Positions 27,975 to 37,322 of a stretch of DNA of 64,000 nt are shown one piece after another. Origin of the DNA: Lysobacter sp. M2-1. Its GTDB lineage: Bacteria; Pseudomonadota; Gammaproteobacteria; Xanthomonadales; Xanthomonadaceae. Made by a program: the position numbers and the translations under genes. Every line of letters begins with the position of its first letter. Position 1 is the stretch's first letter. The stretch is from assembly GCF_022662495.1 (NCBI RefSeq), contig NZ_JAKPBU010000011.1, positions 310,001 through 374,000 on the forward strand. The letters run 5' to 3'. The notes under the pieces are model-generated. The model was not told the DNA's origin and did no database searches. It saw only the letters and a program-made list of their open reading frames with translations.

Positions 27975-28703
27975 ATGAAGACCCAGGGTTTCCTCGATCA
28001 TCTGCTCAGGACCGCGCAGCAGGGCATCGGCCAGGGCGGCCTGGGTGACCTGCTCGGCAACGTCGGCGGCGGGCCATTGGCCACGCGCACATCGCAGCCC
28101 AGCAGCACGAAGGAAGATCGCGGTTTGTTCAATGCCGATTTCGGCAAGGGTGCCCTCGCTGGTGGCGCGCTGGGCCTGCTGCTGGGCAACAAGAAGGCGC
28201 GCAAGTATGGCAAGAAGCTCGCCCTGTACGGCGGTGTGGCCGCGGTCGGCGTTCTCGCCTACCGGGCTTACGGCGACTGGAAGCAGCAGCAGTCAGGCAC
28301 AGGTGAAGGGAGCGAGCCCCAGACCGTGGACCGGCTGCCGCCGGCAGCGGCCGAGCTGCATGCGCAGGCCATCCTCAAGGCGCTGGTCGCCGCCGCCAAG
28401 GCCGACGGCCATATCGACGCGCGTGAGCGCGAGGTGATCGAAGGCGAATTCCGCCGGATCGACGCGGACACATCGCTGCAGGCCTGGTTGCATACCGAGC
28501 TGGAACGCCCGCTGGACCCGGCCGAGGTCGCGCGAGCCGCGAGCACGCCGGAAATGGCGTCGGAGATGTACCTGGCCAGCCTGCTTGCCGCGGACGAACA
28601 GAGCTTCATGGAGCGTGCCTACCTGGACGAGCTGGCGCGCCAACTGAAGCTGGACGAGGCGCTGAAGCAGCGGCTGGAACAGGAAGTGCGGCGGGCCGAC
28701 TGA
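27975..28703 (+). CDS. DUF533 / TerB-like membrane-associated protein
   Basis: A 242-residue protein like E. coli YebE (DUF533). Residues 1 to about 65 are Gly-rich; a hydrophobic segment (LALYGGVAAVGVLAYRAYG) follows at about 76-95; the C-terminal half is a TerB-like helical domain (LVAAAKADGHIDAREREVIEGEF with its acidic cluster). Role unknown; relatives respond to envelope stress. ATG 27975 has GGAG upstream; the longer frame runs antisense-like through the NIPSNAP gene and was rejected. Confidence 0.8.
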   Translation: MKTQGFLDHLLRTAQQGIGQGGLGDLLGNVGGGPLATRTSQPSSTKEDRGLFNADFGKGALAGGALGLLLGNKKARKYGKKLALYGGVAAVGVLAYRAYGDWKQQQSGTGEGSEPQTVDRLPPAAAELHAQAILKALVAAAKADGHIDAREREVIEGEFRRIDADTSLQAWLHTELERPLDPAEVARAASTPEMASEMYLASLLAADEQSFMERAYLDELARQLKLDEALKQRLEQEVRRAD

Positions 28704-28722
28704 TTCCGCAGCGCTGCTGATC

Positions 28723-29280
28723 ATGCGTGGGGCCGCGCGGGTGCTGCTGTGGCTGCTGGCGATTGCGGCGCTGCTGCTGGGCGCACGTATGTTGTGGTAT
28801 TCGCGCTGGATGGAGGTTCCGCGTACGACCTGGGAGCTGTCCCGAATGCCCCGGCCCACCTCTCTGCCAGTGCCAGTGCAGGGTGTCGAGGCCGCGCGTA
28901 TCGCCGATACGTTTGGCGCGCCGCGCGGCCGCGACCGTACGCATCAGGGCGTGGACATTTTCGCGCCCCGCGGTACTCCGGTGCGCAGCGCCACCCACGG
29001 CGTCGTGGTCTCGGTGCGCGAAGGCGGGCTGGGCGGGCGCCAGGTCTGGGTGCTGGGGCCGGCGGGGGAGCGCCACTACTACGCGCATCTCGAGGATTGG
29101 GAGCCGCATCTCGCAGACAGGCGCATCGTGCAGGCAGGCGAGGTGCTCGGCTTCGTCGGCGACAGCGGCAATGCCAAGGGCACGCCACCGCACCTGCATT
29201 ACGGCATCTATGGGCCGCAGGGCGCCTACGACGCCCTGCCCCTGCTGCGCGCCGGCGCCGGCGGTGCCCCGACGCGCTAG
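28723..29280 (+). CDS. M23 family metallopeptidase, membrane-anchored
   Basis: A 185-residue LytM-type zinc endopeptidase. An N-terminal hydrophobic helix (residues about 7-24) anchors or exports it. The peptidase domain has the Zn ligands HQGVD (HxxxD) and HLHYG (HxH), with GDSGNAKGTPPHLHYG intact, so it is likely active. It should cut peptide cross-links of peptidoglycan in the periplasm. It begins 19 bp after the TerB-like gene, in the same direction. Confidence 0.9.
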   Translation: MRGAARVLLWLLAIAALLLGARMLWYSRWMEVPRTTWELSRMPRPTSLPVPVQGVEAARIADTFGAPRGRDRTHQGVDIFAPRGTPVRSATHGVVVSVREGGLGGRQVWVLGPAGERHYYAHLEDWEPHLADRRIVQAGEVLGFVGDSGNAKGTPPHLHYGIYGPQGAYDALPLLRAGAGGAPTR

Positions 29281-29316
29281 CATGCGCGCCATCCCGGCAG
29301 CGCACGAGGCACGACG

Positions 29317-29742
29317 ATGGACAAGCGGTTCTGGATCTGCGGCCTGGTGGTGTCAGTCGCCGCATTGATGCTCGACTTTCTGATCCACGGCGTGCTGCTG
29401 AAAGCCGACTACCAGGCGCTCGTGGGCAGCGGTTTCGTGCGCGGGCCCGAGGATGCGCAAGCGTTCCTGCCGTACATGGTGGCAGCGCATCTGCTGATCG
29501 GCTTTGGCCTGACCTGGCTGTACCGCCAGATTTCTCCCGCCGGGGAGCGCTCGATGACCCGCGGCCTGCGGTTCGGCGCGGGCTTCGCCGCCGCGGCAAC
29601 ACTCCCGGGTTACCTGATCTACTACGCCGTGCAGCCATGGCCGGCGGCCCTGGTGCACAAGCAGATGCTGTTCGGAACTGCCGCGGTCCTGGTGCTGGGC
29701 CTGCTGCTCGGTTATCTGCAGCCGCGCCGCGTGGCGCTGTAG
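29317..29742 (+). CDS. small four-helix membrane protein, unknown
   Basis: A 141-residue protein with about four hydrophobic segments (residues about 6-26, 50-67, 85-105, 117-135), no known catalytic motif. The arrangement resembles uncharacterised inner-membrane proteins; I cannot assign a function. ATG 29317 lies 36 bp after the M23 gene. Confidence 0.65.
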   Translation: MDKRFWICGLVVSVAALMLDFLIHGVLLKADYQALVGSGFVRGPEDAQAFLPYMVAAHLLIGFGLTWLYRQISPAGERSMTRGLRFGAGFAAAATLPGYLIYYAVQPWPAALVHKQMLFGTAAVLVLGLLLGYLQPRRVAL

Positions 29743-29811
29743 CCGGGATCCTTACCGCGCGTTCACCGCGTGCGCGCCACCGTGCCAGCCTGTCCGCGAC
29801 GGAGAATGCAC

Positions 29812-30375
29812 ATGCGCAAGGTATTCCTGTTCGTCCTGATGGCGGGTGTGGGCGCAGTCCTGTCCGCCTGCTCCACTTTGGGGGCCATGGGCGCGCTGCT
29901 TGGCAACAGCGTCACCTTCACCGCGCCCCAGCTGCAGGGCTATCTCAATCGCCGTTTTCCGCGCGATTACGACAAGCTCGGCGGCCTGGTCACCCTGAGC
30001 GTGCTCAATCCGCGCCTGAGCATTCCGCAGGGCAGCAGCCGCCTGCGCCTGGATTTCGATGTGGGCTTCGGTACCCTCGGCCAGGACAGCCGCTCGCCGG
30101 CCGGTCATTTCGCGGTAGCGAGCGGCCTGCGCTGGAACCCGCAGACGCGCGGCCTGCATCTGGATGCTCCGACGCTCGAATCGGTCGACGTGCCGCAGCT
30201 GGGCGGGGGCATGAACGCCACCGGGCGCGAGCTGATCAACCGCTGGCTCAGCGACTACGCGCGCGACGAGCCTGTTTACCAGTTCGACTCCGGTCTGATG
30301 CAGCAACTCGCCTCGCGTCGCATCGGGTCCACTACGATCGAGAGCGGCCAAGTCGTCGTCCACCTCGACCAATGA
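29812..30375 (+). CDS. DUF1439-type lipoprotein (YceB-like)
   Basis: A 187-residue lipoprotein. Signal sequence with lipobox LSAC (Cys19), followed by a domain resembling the YceB/DUF1439 family: VTFTAPQLQGYLNRRFP, LSVLNPRLSIPQGSSRLRLDFDV and a C-terminal LASRRIGSTTIESGQVVVHL. Such proteins have a BPI/TULIP-like fold and unknown function. ATG 29812 was chosen because GGAG is 7 nt upstream, against an ATG only 1 nt after it. Its TGA stop starts a chain of overlapping ATGA start/stop codons leading into the next gene. Confidence 0.75.
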   Translation: MRKVFLFVLMAGVGAVLSACSTLGAMGALLGNSVTFTAPQLQGYLNRRFPRDYDKLGGLVTLSVLNPRLSIPQGSSRLRLDFDVGFGTLGQDSRSPAGHFAVASGLRWNPQTRGLHLDAPTLESVDVPQLGGGMNATGRELINRWLSDYARDEPVYQFDSGLMQQLASRRIGSTTIESGQVVVHLDQ

Positions 30376-30403
30376 ACACCTGCCAATGAGCACCTGCCGA
30401 TGA
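30372..30403 (+). other. chained ATGA overlaps with two five-codon micro-ORFs
   Basis: Three successive ATGA overlaps, spaced 14 nt apart: 30372-30375 (stop of the YceB-like gene and start of MNTCQ), 30386-30389 (stop of MNTCQ and start of MSTCR), and 30400-30403 (stop of MSTCR and start of the next lipoprotein). The 14-nt unit ATGAACACCTGCCA is repeated with 2 changes. It may hand ribosomes from one gene to the next, or may just be a small duplication. Confidence 0.6.
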
Positions 30404-31116
30404 TCGCGACCATCGCCCGCACGACGTTTCTGCTCCTCACTCTGACGCTGTGCGCCTGCGGCGGCCGCGACAAGGACACGCAGAGCGGCGCGTCCAAGGC
30501 CCAGAGCGATGCGTTACCCGCGCCGGTGTCCGGGGCGGGAGTCACCGGGACCGCGGACATCGCGCCCGGTGGACAGGGCCAGACGCCATCGCTGGGCGGC
30601 GCACCGCCGGCGACGCCACCCGCAGGCGATCTGGTGATCCAGGAGTTGCCGCCGATCGCCAATCCGGAGACCGGCGTGGGCATCGATCCCGACGGCGACG
30701 GGCCGCTGACCGCACCGCCAACTGCAGATACCGGTGCGGCCGAACCAACCGCTGCCGATGCCGTGTCGGTGATACGCGACTACTACGCGGCGATCAACGC
30801 ACGCGATTACGGCCGCGCTCATGGGCAGTGGTCCGGCAACGGCAGTGCCAGCGGGCAATCGCCGCAACAATTCGCAGCAGGCTTCGCCCAGACCCAGGGC
30901 GTTTCCGTGGAAGTCGGTGCACCTGGCCGCGAGGATGCGGGGGCCGGCCAGCGCTATGTCGAGGTGCCCGTTTCCGTCAGAGCCACCCAGGCCGATGGCA
31001 GCGTGCGCCGGTACGCGGGCAGCTACGTCCTCCAGCGCACCGTCGTCGATGGCGCCACGGCGGAGCAACGCAGCTGGCGGATCCGCTCGGCGGACCTGCG
31101 CGAAGTGCAGCAGTGA
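30400..31116 (+). CDS. hypothetical lipoprotein with NTF2/SnoaL-like C-terminal part
   Basis: A 238-residue lipoprotein: hydrophobic start with lipobox LCAC (Cys20). A long Pro/Gly/Ala-rich, probably disordered, region covers residues 25-115, and a C-terminal domain begins VSVIRDYYAAINARDYGRAH, a pattern seen in NTF2-like folds. Function unknown. Start chosen at ATG 30400, the last of three chained ATGs. The next gene begins with a GTG overlapping its stop (GTGA), so the three genes are likely one transcript. Confidence 0.6.
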   Translation: MIATIARTTFLLLTLTLCACGGRDKDTQSGASKAQSDALPAPVSGAGVTGTADIAPGGQGQTPSLGGAPPATPPAGDLVIQELPPIANPETGVGIDPDGDGPLTAPPTADTGAAEPTAADAVSVIRDYYAAINARDYGRAHGQWSGNGSASGQSPQQFAAGFAQTQGVSVEVGAPGREDAGAGQRYVEVPVSVRATQADGSVRRYAGSYVLQRTVVDGATAEQRSWRIRSADLREVQQ

Positions 31117-31838
31117 ACAGCTCCACGCCGCGCGTCGGCCAGGACGGAAATGGGCGAGCGCCGCCGCCACATGCGACACGGTGCGTCGCACTCCTGCTCG
31201 TGGCGCTGAGTGCCTGCGCGACGGCCCATGGCGCCGAGCCCGCGCCGGGCGATGGCTTCCACCTTCCGGGCGACTATTCCGAACAATCGACGGTCGCCGA
31301 ATTCCAGGCGCGATTCGGAACGGAAAACGTCCAGGTCGCGCCGCTATCCGATACGGACGATGCCCCGCGCGGCCTGGTCCTGTTCCCAGGCGATCCTTCG
31401 CGGCGTGCCTATGTCGCGTTCCACGACGAGGATGCGCTCACCGGTGTTGCGAGCATTACCGTACGTGATCGCGGTTCGCGCTGGCGCGGAAAGCAAAACG
31501 TGCATGTGGGCATGTCCTTTGCCGACCTGCGCCGTGCGAATGGCAAGCCGTTCTACTTCTATGGGTTCGACGCCACGCTGCAGGGCTTTGTCCAGGATGC
31601 CTGGAGTCCGTCATTGGATGCGGACGACGACACGCTCGGGGCTCTGGATGTGGGTCCAGGTGAGGAAATGTATTTCGCCGTCGAACTTGGCCCCCCGCCG
31701 GCAGCCGCACCGATCCAGGCGTCGTGGTACCCGCGCGATGAAATGTCCGTGTCCAGCGACGATGCGCGCTTCCCCCGCCTTGGTGCGCTGTTCGAAGTGA
31801 CGGCGATTCGCGCCTTTACCAGCCTCGACGATGAATGA
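31113..31838 (+). CDS. hypothetical exported protein
   Basis: A 241-residue protein not recognised. It starts at GTG 31113, overlapping the previous stop as GTGA. After about 20 polar residues a hydrophobic stretch (VALLLVALSACATAHGA) gives either a lipobox LSAC or a cleavable signal. The mature part has FPGDPSRRAYVAFHDEDAL and MSFADLRRANGKPFYFYGFD, with many Asp/Glu and no obvious catalytic motif. Probably periplasmic. The GTG start and long n-region are the weakest part of the call. Confidence 0.6.
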   Translation: MNSSTPRVGQDGNGRAPPPHATRCVALLLVALSACATAHGAEPAPGDGFHLPGDYSEQSTVAEFQARFGTENVQVAPLSDTDDAPRGLVLFPGDPSRRAYVAFHDEDALTGVASITVRDRGSRWRGKQNVHVGMSFADLRRANGKPFYFYGFDATLQGFVQDAWSPSLDADDDTLGALDVGPGEEMYFAVELGPPPAAAPIQASWYPRDEMSVSSDDARFPRLGALFEVTAIRAFTSLDDE

Positions 31839-31874
31839 TCCTGCCCGCCGTCGCAACGCGTACGGCAGCGGCTG

Positions 31875-34097
31875 CTAGATCTCGAACCGATAACTGAGCT
31901 TCACCAGCAGCTGTTCGCTGTCGCGCAGGTCGAACGCCTGGCGGAACTCGTCATCGACCCCGAACGGATTGTCCCGCCCCTCCTGATACAGCGAGCCGCC
32001 GCGTACGTAGGCAACGTAAAGATAGGACAGCGGCGCAAGCTCATAGCGATAGCGCACCTGGAAACCCAGGTTGCGCACCGAGAAATCCGGAACCACTTCG
32101 TCGCTGGCGACCGCTTTGCGATCGATAACCCGCCACGACTGCAGTGCCTCCGCATCCAGCCCGATCGCTTCCAGGCGCACGCGCAGCTCCTGCCTGGGAT
32201 CGATCAGCCAGGTCGCACCCGCGGCCAGATAGGCCAGGTTCGAACGATAGGTCGCCAACTGGTTGTCCTCCCGCCACAGCAACCAGTCCGGGCTGTACGA
32301 CAGTTCGAGGGTGGCGGTGAAACTCAGTTCGTCATTGACGAAGTAGGTCGGTTCGATGTTGAGGGTCAAGGATCCCTGCTCCGGACCTTCCAGACCTTCG
32401 CCCGCATAGCGCCCATAGCCGTAGAGCTGCCAGGCACCCTTGCGCGGGCGGAACCGCTCGTAGTAGGCATACAGTTTGGCCGGCACCTCGACGATCCCGT
32501 TGCCGCGGGTGATCAGATCGTCCTGTCCCGCCGACCACATCGCGATATCGAAGAAATCGTTGCCGCCGTCGCGGCGGTTGCCCTGACGGTTGACGGACGC
32601 AGCCCAGGCGATGCGCTCGCCCTGGTCGTTGCTGCGGTGCGAAGCGGCGTAATGCCAGTCGAACCCGGTGTAGGCCGAGGACTCAGGCAGGTCGGTGACG
32701 CGGTGTCCCAGGTCGTAACGCAGGTAGTTGAAATTGTTGCGCTCCAGATACCCGAAATCATTGAGCGCGAAGTCCTTGCCGACATGCAGCGCGTACAGCT
32801 GCTGGCGCCAGGTGTTCTGCATGTCGTAGTCGATGAGCACCTGCGCGCCGGAATCCCGCCGGTTGACGCCGGATTGCTCCACGTCGGACCCGACAACGGT
32901 GCTGCGCACGTTCCAGCGTTCATTGGACCAGCGATGGTCCGCCTCGTATACATCCGCCGTGCGGACCCCCGATGGATATTCGACCCGGGTCGCCATTGCC
33001 CCGAAGCCGTGGCTGCCGGCGTCGCCGCCCTCGAAATCGCGTGTCCCGCGCAGCGCGTAGAACTCGCGTCCGTCTTCCTCGTCGGCGGCGAATGCGCCAT
33101 AGTTGAATCCCGCGACGCTGCCGTTTAGCTTCAGCGCCGCGGTCACGTCGCCCGATACGCGGCGCGTGTAGAGCAGCCGGCTGCGCTGGTTGAGCGAACC
33201 GAAGGGCACGTCGAAGAACCCCTGGTTCTCGGTAAAGAACGGGCGCTTGTCGCTGAAGAAGGTTTCGGTGGCGCTGAAATTGACCACCAGCTCGTCGCTC
33301 TCGACCTGGCCGAAGTCGGGATTGAGGGTGGCGCTGAGCTGGAAGCGTCCATGCGGTTTCCAGAAGACGTCTGCGCCTGCGTCGAAATCGCTGCCCCGCT
33401 CGTCGAGCTCACCCCCGGCGTAGATTCCCGACACGTACGGCGTGATCGCAAGCAGCGATTGGCTGAAGGCCGGTACAGTGACCGGCTGCAGCTGGGTCAG
33501 GAAGCGGGGTTCGGTAAACCCCACCGCAGGCCACGAGCCGCGCTGACCGGTCTGCGCGATCACCCGGTCCAGTCCAACGCGCATGGTGCGGTTTCCACCC
33601 TGGGCTTCCCGCATCGGCGCGATGTGCCATGGCACGAGCATCTCCACGTACCACGCGCCGTCGTCTTCCGAGGTGGCGTGTCGCCAGCTGCCGTCCCAAT
33701 CGTCGTTGAACTGGTTTTCGTTGGTGATGGTGGTGTCGTTGATGCTGTTGGCCAGCGATACGGTGAAGTTGTATCCCGTGCGCCCGTCGCCATCGAAATC
33801 CACGTACAGATTGACCCGGTCGACCGCGCCGGCCTGGTCGCGCTGCCCGCGCTGGCGGTTGCGCTGCACGCTGGCGGGCTGGCTGTTGCGGAAGCCAATG
33901 GCAAGGCCTTCCTCAGTGGCGAGAATCAGCGCCTCGGTCGGCAACTGCAGGGGCTCGCGGCTGAGCGGCTCGGTCAGGCGGAAGTCGGTGACCCGTTGCG
34001 CCCGCTGCCATTCCGGCTCGTCGATGCGTCCGTCGATCTCGATGGCCAGGGCAGGCGCGGACAGCGCGGCCAGGAAAACGCCAAGAGCCGTGCGCAT
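31875..34097 (-). CDS. DUF5916 outer-membrane-type protein with N-terminal CBM9-like domain
   Basis: A 740-residue exported protein. Signal peptide 1-18 (cleavage after ALA), then IEIDGRIDEPEWQRAQRVTDF, the opening of a family 9 carbohydrate-binding-like domain, with DFDGDGRTGYNFTVSLANS. From about residue 230 a DUF5916 region of alternating strands probably forms an outer-membrane beta-barrel, ending LLVKLSYRFEI with a near-terminal Phe. The substrate is unknown. It is a full-length paralogue of the gene just upstream (135 bp gap, same strand), sharing DFGQVESDELVVNFSATETF and the C-terminal NLGFQVRYRYELAPLSYLYV. ATG 34097 places the signal peptide properly; the frame is open further upstream without similarity. 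Confidence 0.78.
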   Translation of the reverse strand: MRTALGVFLAALSAPALAIEIDGRIDEPEWQRAQRVTDFRLTEPLSREPLQLPTEALILATEEGLAIGFRNSQPASVQRNRQRGQRDQAGAVDRVNLYVDFDGDGRTGYNFTVSLANSINDTTITNENQFNDDWDGSWRHATSEDDGAWYVEMLVPWHIAPMREAQGGNRTMRVGLDRVIAQTGQRGSWPAVGFTEPRFLTQLQPVTVPAFSQSLLAITPYVSGIYAGGELDERGSDFDAGADVFWKPHGRFQLSATLNPDFGQVESDELVVNFSATETFFSDKRPFFTENQGFFDVPFGSLNQRSRLLYTRRVSGDVTAALKLNGSVAGFNYGAFAADEEDGREFYALRGTRDFEGGDAGSHGFGAMATRVEYPSGVRTADVYEADHRWSNERWNVRSTVVGSDVEQSGVNRRDSGAQVLIDYDMQNTWRQQLYALHVGKDFALNDFGYLERNNFNYLRYDLGHRVTDLPESSAYTGFDWHYAASHRSNDQGERIAWAASVNRQGNRRDGGNDFFDIAMWSAGQDDLITRGNGIVEVPAKLYAYYERFRPRKGAWQLYGYGRYAGEGLEGPEQGSLTLNIEPTYFVNDELSFTATLELSYSPDWLLWREDNQLATYRSNLAYLAAGATWLIDPRQELRVRLEAIGLDAEALQSWRVIDRKAVASDEVVPDFSVRNLGFQVRYRYELAPLSYLYVAYVRGGSLYQEGRDNPFGVDDEFRQAFDLRDSEQLLVKLSYRFEI

Positions 34098-34231
34098 GCC
34101 TGCATTCCGGTCGAAGGTCGCGCACAGCCTGTACCCTTGCCCGCGGCGGCTCGCCTGTCGTTGGTCACCCAACTTACGGCAGGCACCCGGCGGCGCGGAT
34201 GCGGAGCCCCCTGCCGTTCGAAGAGCGTGCG

Positions 34232-36502
34232 CTACAGTTCGAACCGGTAGCTCAGTTTGACCAGCAGCTGCTCGTCGTCGCGGATATCGAAGCTGTCGCC
34301 GAGCAGATTGCCGACATCGTCCGAATACGGATCCTGCCGGTAGCCGCCGCGGCCGTACACCACGTACAGGTAGCTCAGCGGTGCCAGCTCGTAGCGATAC
34401 CGGATCTGGAAGCCAAGCGTCCGCACGTTGAAATCGTCGACGGCCTCGTCGACGGTCAGCGCGCTGCCATCGGGCTGCACCCGCACGACCTGCTGCAGGG
34501 CGGCGTCCAGGCCGAGCGCCTGCAGCTTCACCCGCAGCTCCTGCTTGCTGCCGATGTTCCAGTTGACGCCTGCATCCAGTTCCAGCGCCTGTTCGTCGAA
34601 GCGACCGATCCGGTTCCCGCAGGCCGCATCCGGATCGTCGCATTGCCACACCAGCCAATCCGGGGTGCGCTCATAGGACAGGCCGGCGATGATGCTGAAG
34701 GCATCGTTGATGAAGTAGGTCGGCGAGAACTCGACGCGGTAGCCGATCTTGTCGTTGCCCGCCAGGCCGCCGCTGAAGGCTTCGACCTCCGTCTCCCACG
34801 CCCAGCTGCCCTTGCGGGGCCGGCCGTATTCGTAATAGGCGTTGAAATTGGACGGCCGGCGCAGGTTGCCGTTGCCGCGCGTGATCTGGTCGTCCACGCC
34901 GCTGCTGTTGACGTTGATCTGCGCATACTCGGAACTGCCGTTGCGCAGCTGGCCGTCGCGGCTCATGCGGAACTGCCGCTGCAGGCGATCGCCGTGGTTG
35001 TTGTCGGTCCCACTGATGCGCCAGCGCCAGTCCTTGGAGGCGTAGCGCGAGTCTTCCGGCAGATCGGTGAAGCGGCGCGACGCCTGCCAGTGCAGGTAGT
35101 TCAGGCTGTTGCGCGACAGGTAGCCGGCATCGTTGATCTGCAGCGCATTGCCGAAGTGCATGGCGATCCATTGCTGGCGCCAGCCGCGATCCATCTCGTA
35201 GTCCGCCCACACGGTCGCGCCGAGATCGCTTTCCGCTTGCCCGTCCTGGTCGATGCGGCTGCCGAACAGCCGGCTGCGGATGTTCCAGCGCGGCGTCGGC
35301 CTCCAGTCGTGGTCGATGCCGAGTACGGTCGCTTCCCGGTCCAGATAAGGCCGCTCGACCTGCGTCAGCATCATGCCCAGGTTCTGCTCGCTGAAGTCCC
35401 GCACCAGGCGCAGCGCCCCGAAGCTGCGCCCGACATCGCCGCGTTCGTCCGCGTAGAACACGCCGTACTTGGCCGCGCCCAGGTTGCCGTTGAGCTTCAC
35501 CGCCGCGGCGATGTCGCCGGCGCCGTTGCCGTCGTCGGCGGGCCCCCCCCCCCGGCGGGGGTTCAACAGCTGGGAGAAATGCGAAAGCCGGGTGTATTAG
35601 AAGATGCCCTGGTTCTCGGTGAAGAACGGGCGCTTGTCGCTGATGAAGGTTTCGGTGGCGCTGAAATTCACCACCAGATCGTCGCTCTCGACCTGGCCGA
35701 AATCCGGGTTGAGCGTGGCCGAGAGCTGGAACTGGCCGTTGGGCTTCCAGAACAGATCCGCGCCGCCGTCGAAATCGCTGCGCCCATCGACGTTGTCGTA
35801 CAGCCCCGAGACGTACGGCGTGACCGCCAACAACGACTGGCTGTATTCGGCGACCTCGATCGGAATGAAGTCGGACACGAATCGCGAGCGCTCGAAGGTG
35901 ACCGCCGGCCACGCCGCACGCTCACCGGTCGCGCCGATCACCCGGTCCATGTTCACCTTGACCCGGCGCCTGCCATCGGTGCCCTGGCGCATCGGCGCGA
36001 TGTACCAGGGGATCAGCGCTTCCGCGGTCCAGCCCTGATCGTCCTCGCTGACCGCATGCTTCCAGTTGCCGTCCCAGTCGTCGTTGAAGGCGTTTTCGTT
36101 GCTGAACACGCCGTCGCCGATGCCATTCGTGGACGAAATGCAGAAGTTGTAGGCGGTCCGTCCGTCGCCGTCGAAATCGATGTTGAAGTTGACCCGGTCG
36201 ACCTGGGCTTCGAAGTCGCGCTGCACCGGCTGGCGGCTGCGCGGCACATCCGGAGGCATGCTCACCCGCCAGGCGACGGCCAGGCCCTCGGGTGTCGCCA
36301 GGATCCAGCCTTCCACCGGATGCGCTGGCGCTGCGCCGGTCAGCGGCTGCACCACCTTGAAGTCGGTCACGCGCTGCGCACCCTGCCACTCGGCCGGGTC
36401 GATGCGGCCATCGATCTCGACCGCGTGTGCGGGCACGGTCAGCACCGCAAACAGGACGAGGCCAAGCAGGCGGCAACGGGAGCGGTTCTGGATCGGGCGC
36501 AT
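34232..36502 (-). pseudogene. DUF5916 paralogue interrupted by an in-frame stop codon
   Basis: Second copy of the DUF5916/CBM9-like protein. Residues 1-301 (36502-35600) contain the signal peptide (MRPIQNRSRCRLLGLVLF...AHA) and the CBM9-like domain, then a TAA at 35597-35599 stops the frame just after FFTENQGIF. The same frame continues without shift to 34232 and encodes the rest of the barrel, ending LLVKLSYRFEL. The 60 bp downstream of the stop also look corrupted relative to the neighbouring copy (LLNPRRGGG where that copy has LLYTRRVSG) and contain an 11-base C run at 35543-35553. This could be a true nonsense mutation or a local sequencing/assembly error; the latter seems likelier because all the changes cluster. 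Confidence 0.75.
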
Positions 36503-36723
36503 ACGTATCGAATTCCTGGATGCGCACCGTGCGGGGCGCCGCTACGGCACGCACGTTAAACGGTCCATCGGCCCGCACCGACTGGCACAAGTCATGTAAA
36601 CCAAATCGGGAAGCCGGGCATCCGGGCCTGATGGATAACCCGTCTGGCCACGTGTTGCGTGGCCGCCGTCCAGCCCAGGCCGGCGGCCCCTGCCAAAGCT
36701 CTCGCCAGGCGGGGCGGCAAGCC

Positions 36724-37203
36724 CTACTTCTTCGGCTGCAACATCGTTCCGGTGCAGTTTTTCGCACCGCACTTGCAGGCCCAGAGCTTCTTGACCTTGG
36801 CCGTATGCGGTTCGTCCAGGACGATGCCGTAGTTGTAGGTCAGCTCTTCGCCGGCCTTGATGTTGCGCATGGCCTGGATATAGACCTTGTCCTTGTGCGC
36901 GCGGCCCTTGCTGTCCTCTTCGATCTCCGATTCGCAGTTCGGCTTGCAGCTGTGGTTGATCCAGCGCGCAATGTTGCCGTCGACGTTGGCGTCGATCACG
37001 TAGTCGTCGTTGAGGGTGAACAGAAAGGTGTGGCCGTTCTCGTCGTCGTCGCCGTATTCCTCGTCCACTTCGGCGTGGGTGCGGAGTTTGCCCTTGTAGC
37101 GGACGATGCGCTCGCCCTTCTTGATGGGTTCGATGGCGAAAACGCCATTGCCGTGGATCGGTGACAGACGGGCTTCGATCTTGTGCTTGCTGGTCTTGGG
37201 CAT
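36724..37203 (-). CDS. SET domain protein-lysine methyltransferase
   Basis: A 159-residue stand-alone SET protein, a eukaryote-like S-adenosylmethionine-dependent lysine methyltransferase. Seen in order: HGNGVFAIEPIKKGERIVRY (AdoMet-binding start, residues 17-36), NHSCKPNCES (NHSC at 83-86), GEELTYNYG (118-126) with the catalytic Tyr region, and a post-SET zinc site WACKCGAKNC (Cys143, 145, 150, with Cys86). All core residues are present, so it should be active. The target protein is unknown; the HU protein with a Lys-rich tail elsewhere in the window is one speculative candidate. Monocistronic. Confidence 0.9.
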   Translation of the reverse strand: MPKTSKHKIEARLSPIHGNGVFAIEPIKKGERIVRYKGKLRTHAEVDEEYGDDDENGHTFLFTLNDDYVIDANVDGNIARWINHSCKPNCESEIEEDSKGRAHKDKVYIQAMRNIKAGEELTYNYGIVLDEPHTAKVKKLWACKCGAKNCTGTMLQPKK

Positions 37204-37322
37204 GCCGGAGCGGAGGAGGAAGGGAAGCGCATTGTCGCGGACTACGCGCGCGGATGCGAATCATCGCCGCCCGAACGGCTTCGGCCGCGAGTTTTCGACG
37301 CATCGGACCCGGCAGCACCGCA

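Noticed and set aside
28749-30389. 546-codon plus-strand frame over the M23 and following genes
   Set aside because: It runs through three better-supported genes in another frame and shows no domain.
34671-35912. a frameshift in the second DUF5916 copy
   Set aside because: Coordinates show the two halves are in the same frame (30 bases between the stop and the next open start), so only an in-frame stop interrupts it.
34199-36559. 786-codon plus-strand frame opposite the DUF5916 pseudogene
   Set aside because: Antisense shadow: the minus strand has signal peptide and family motifs, the plus strand only Val/Arg/His-rich sequence.
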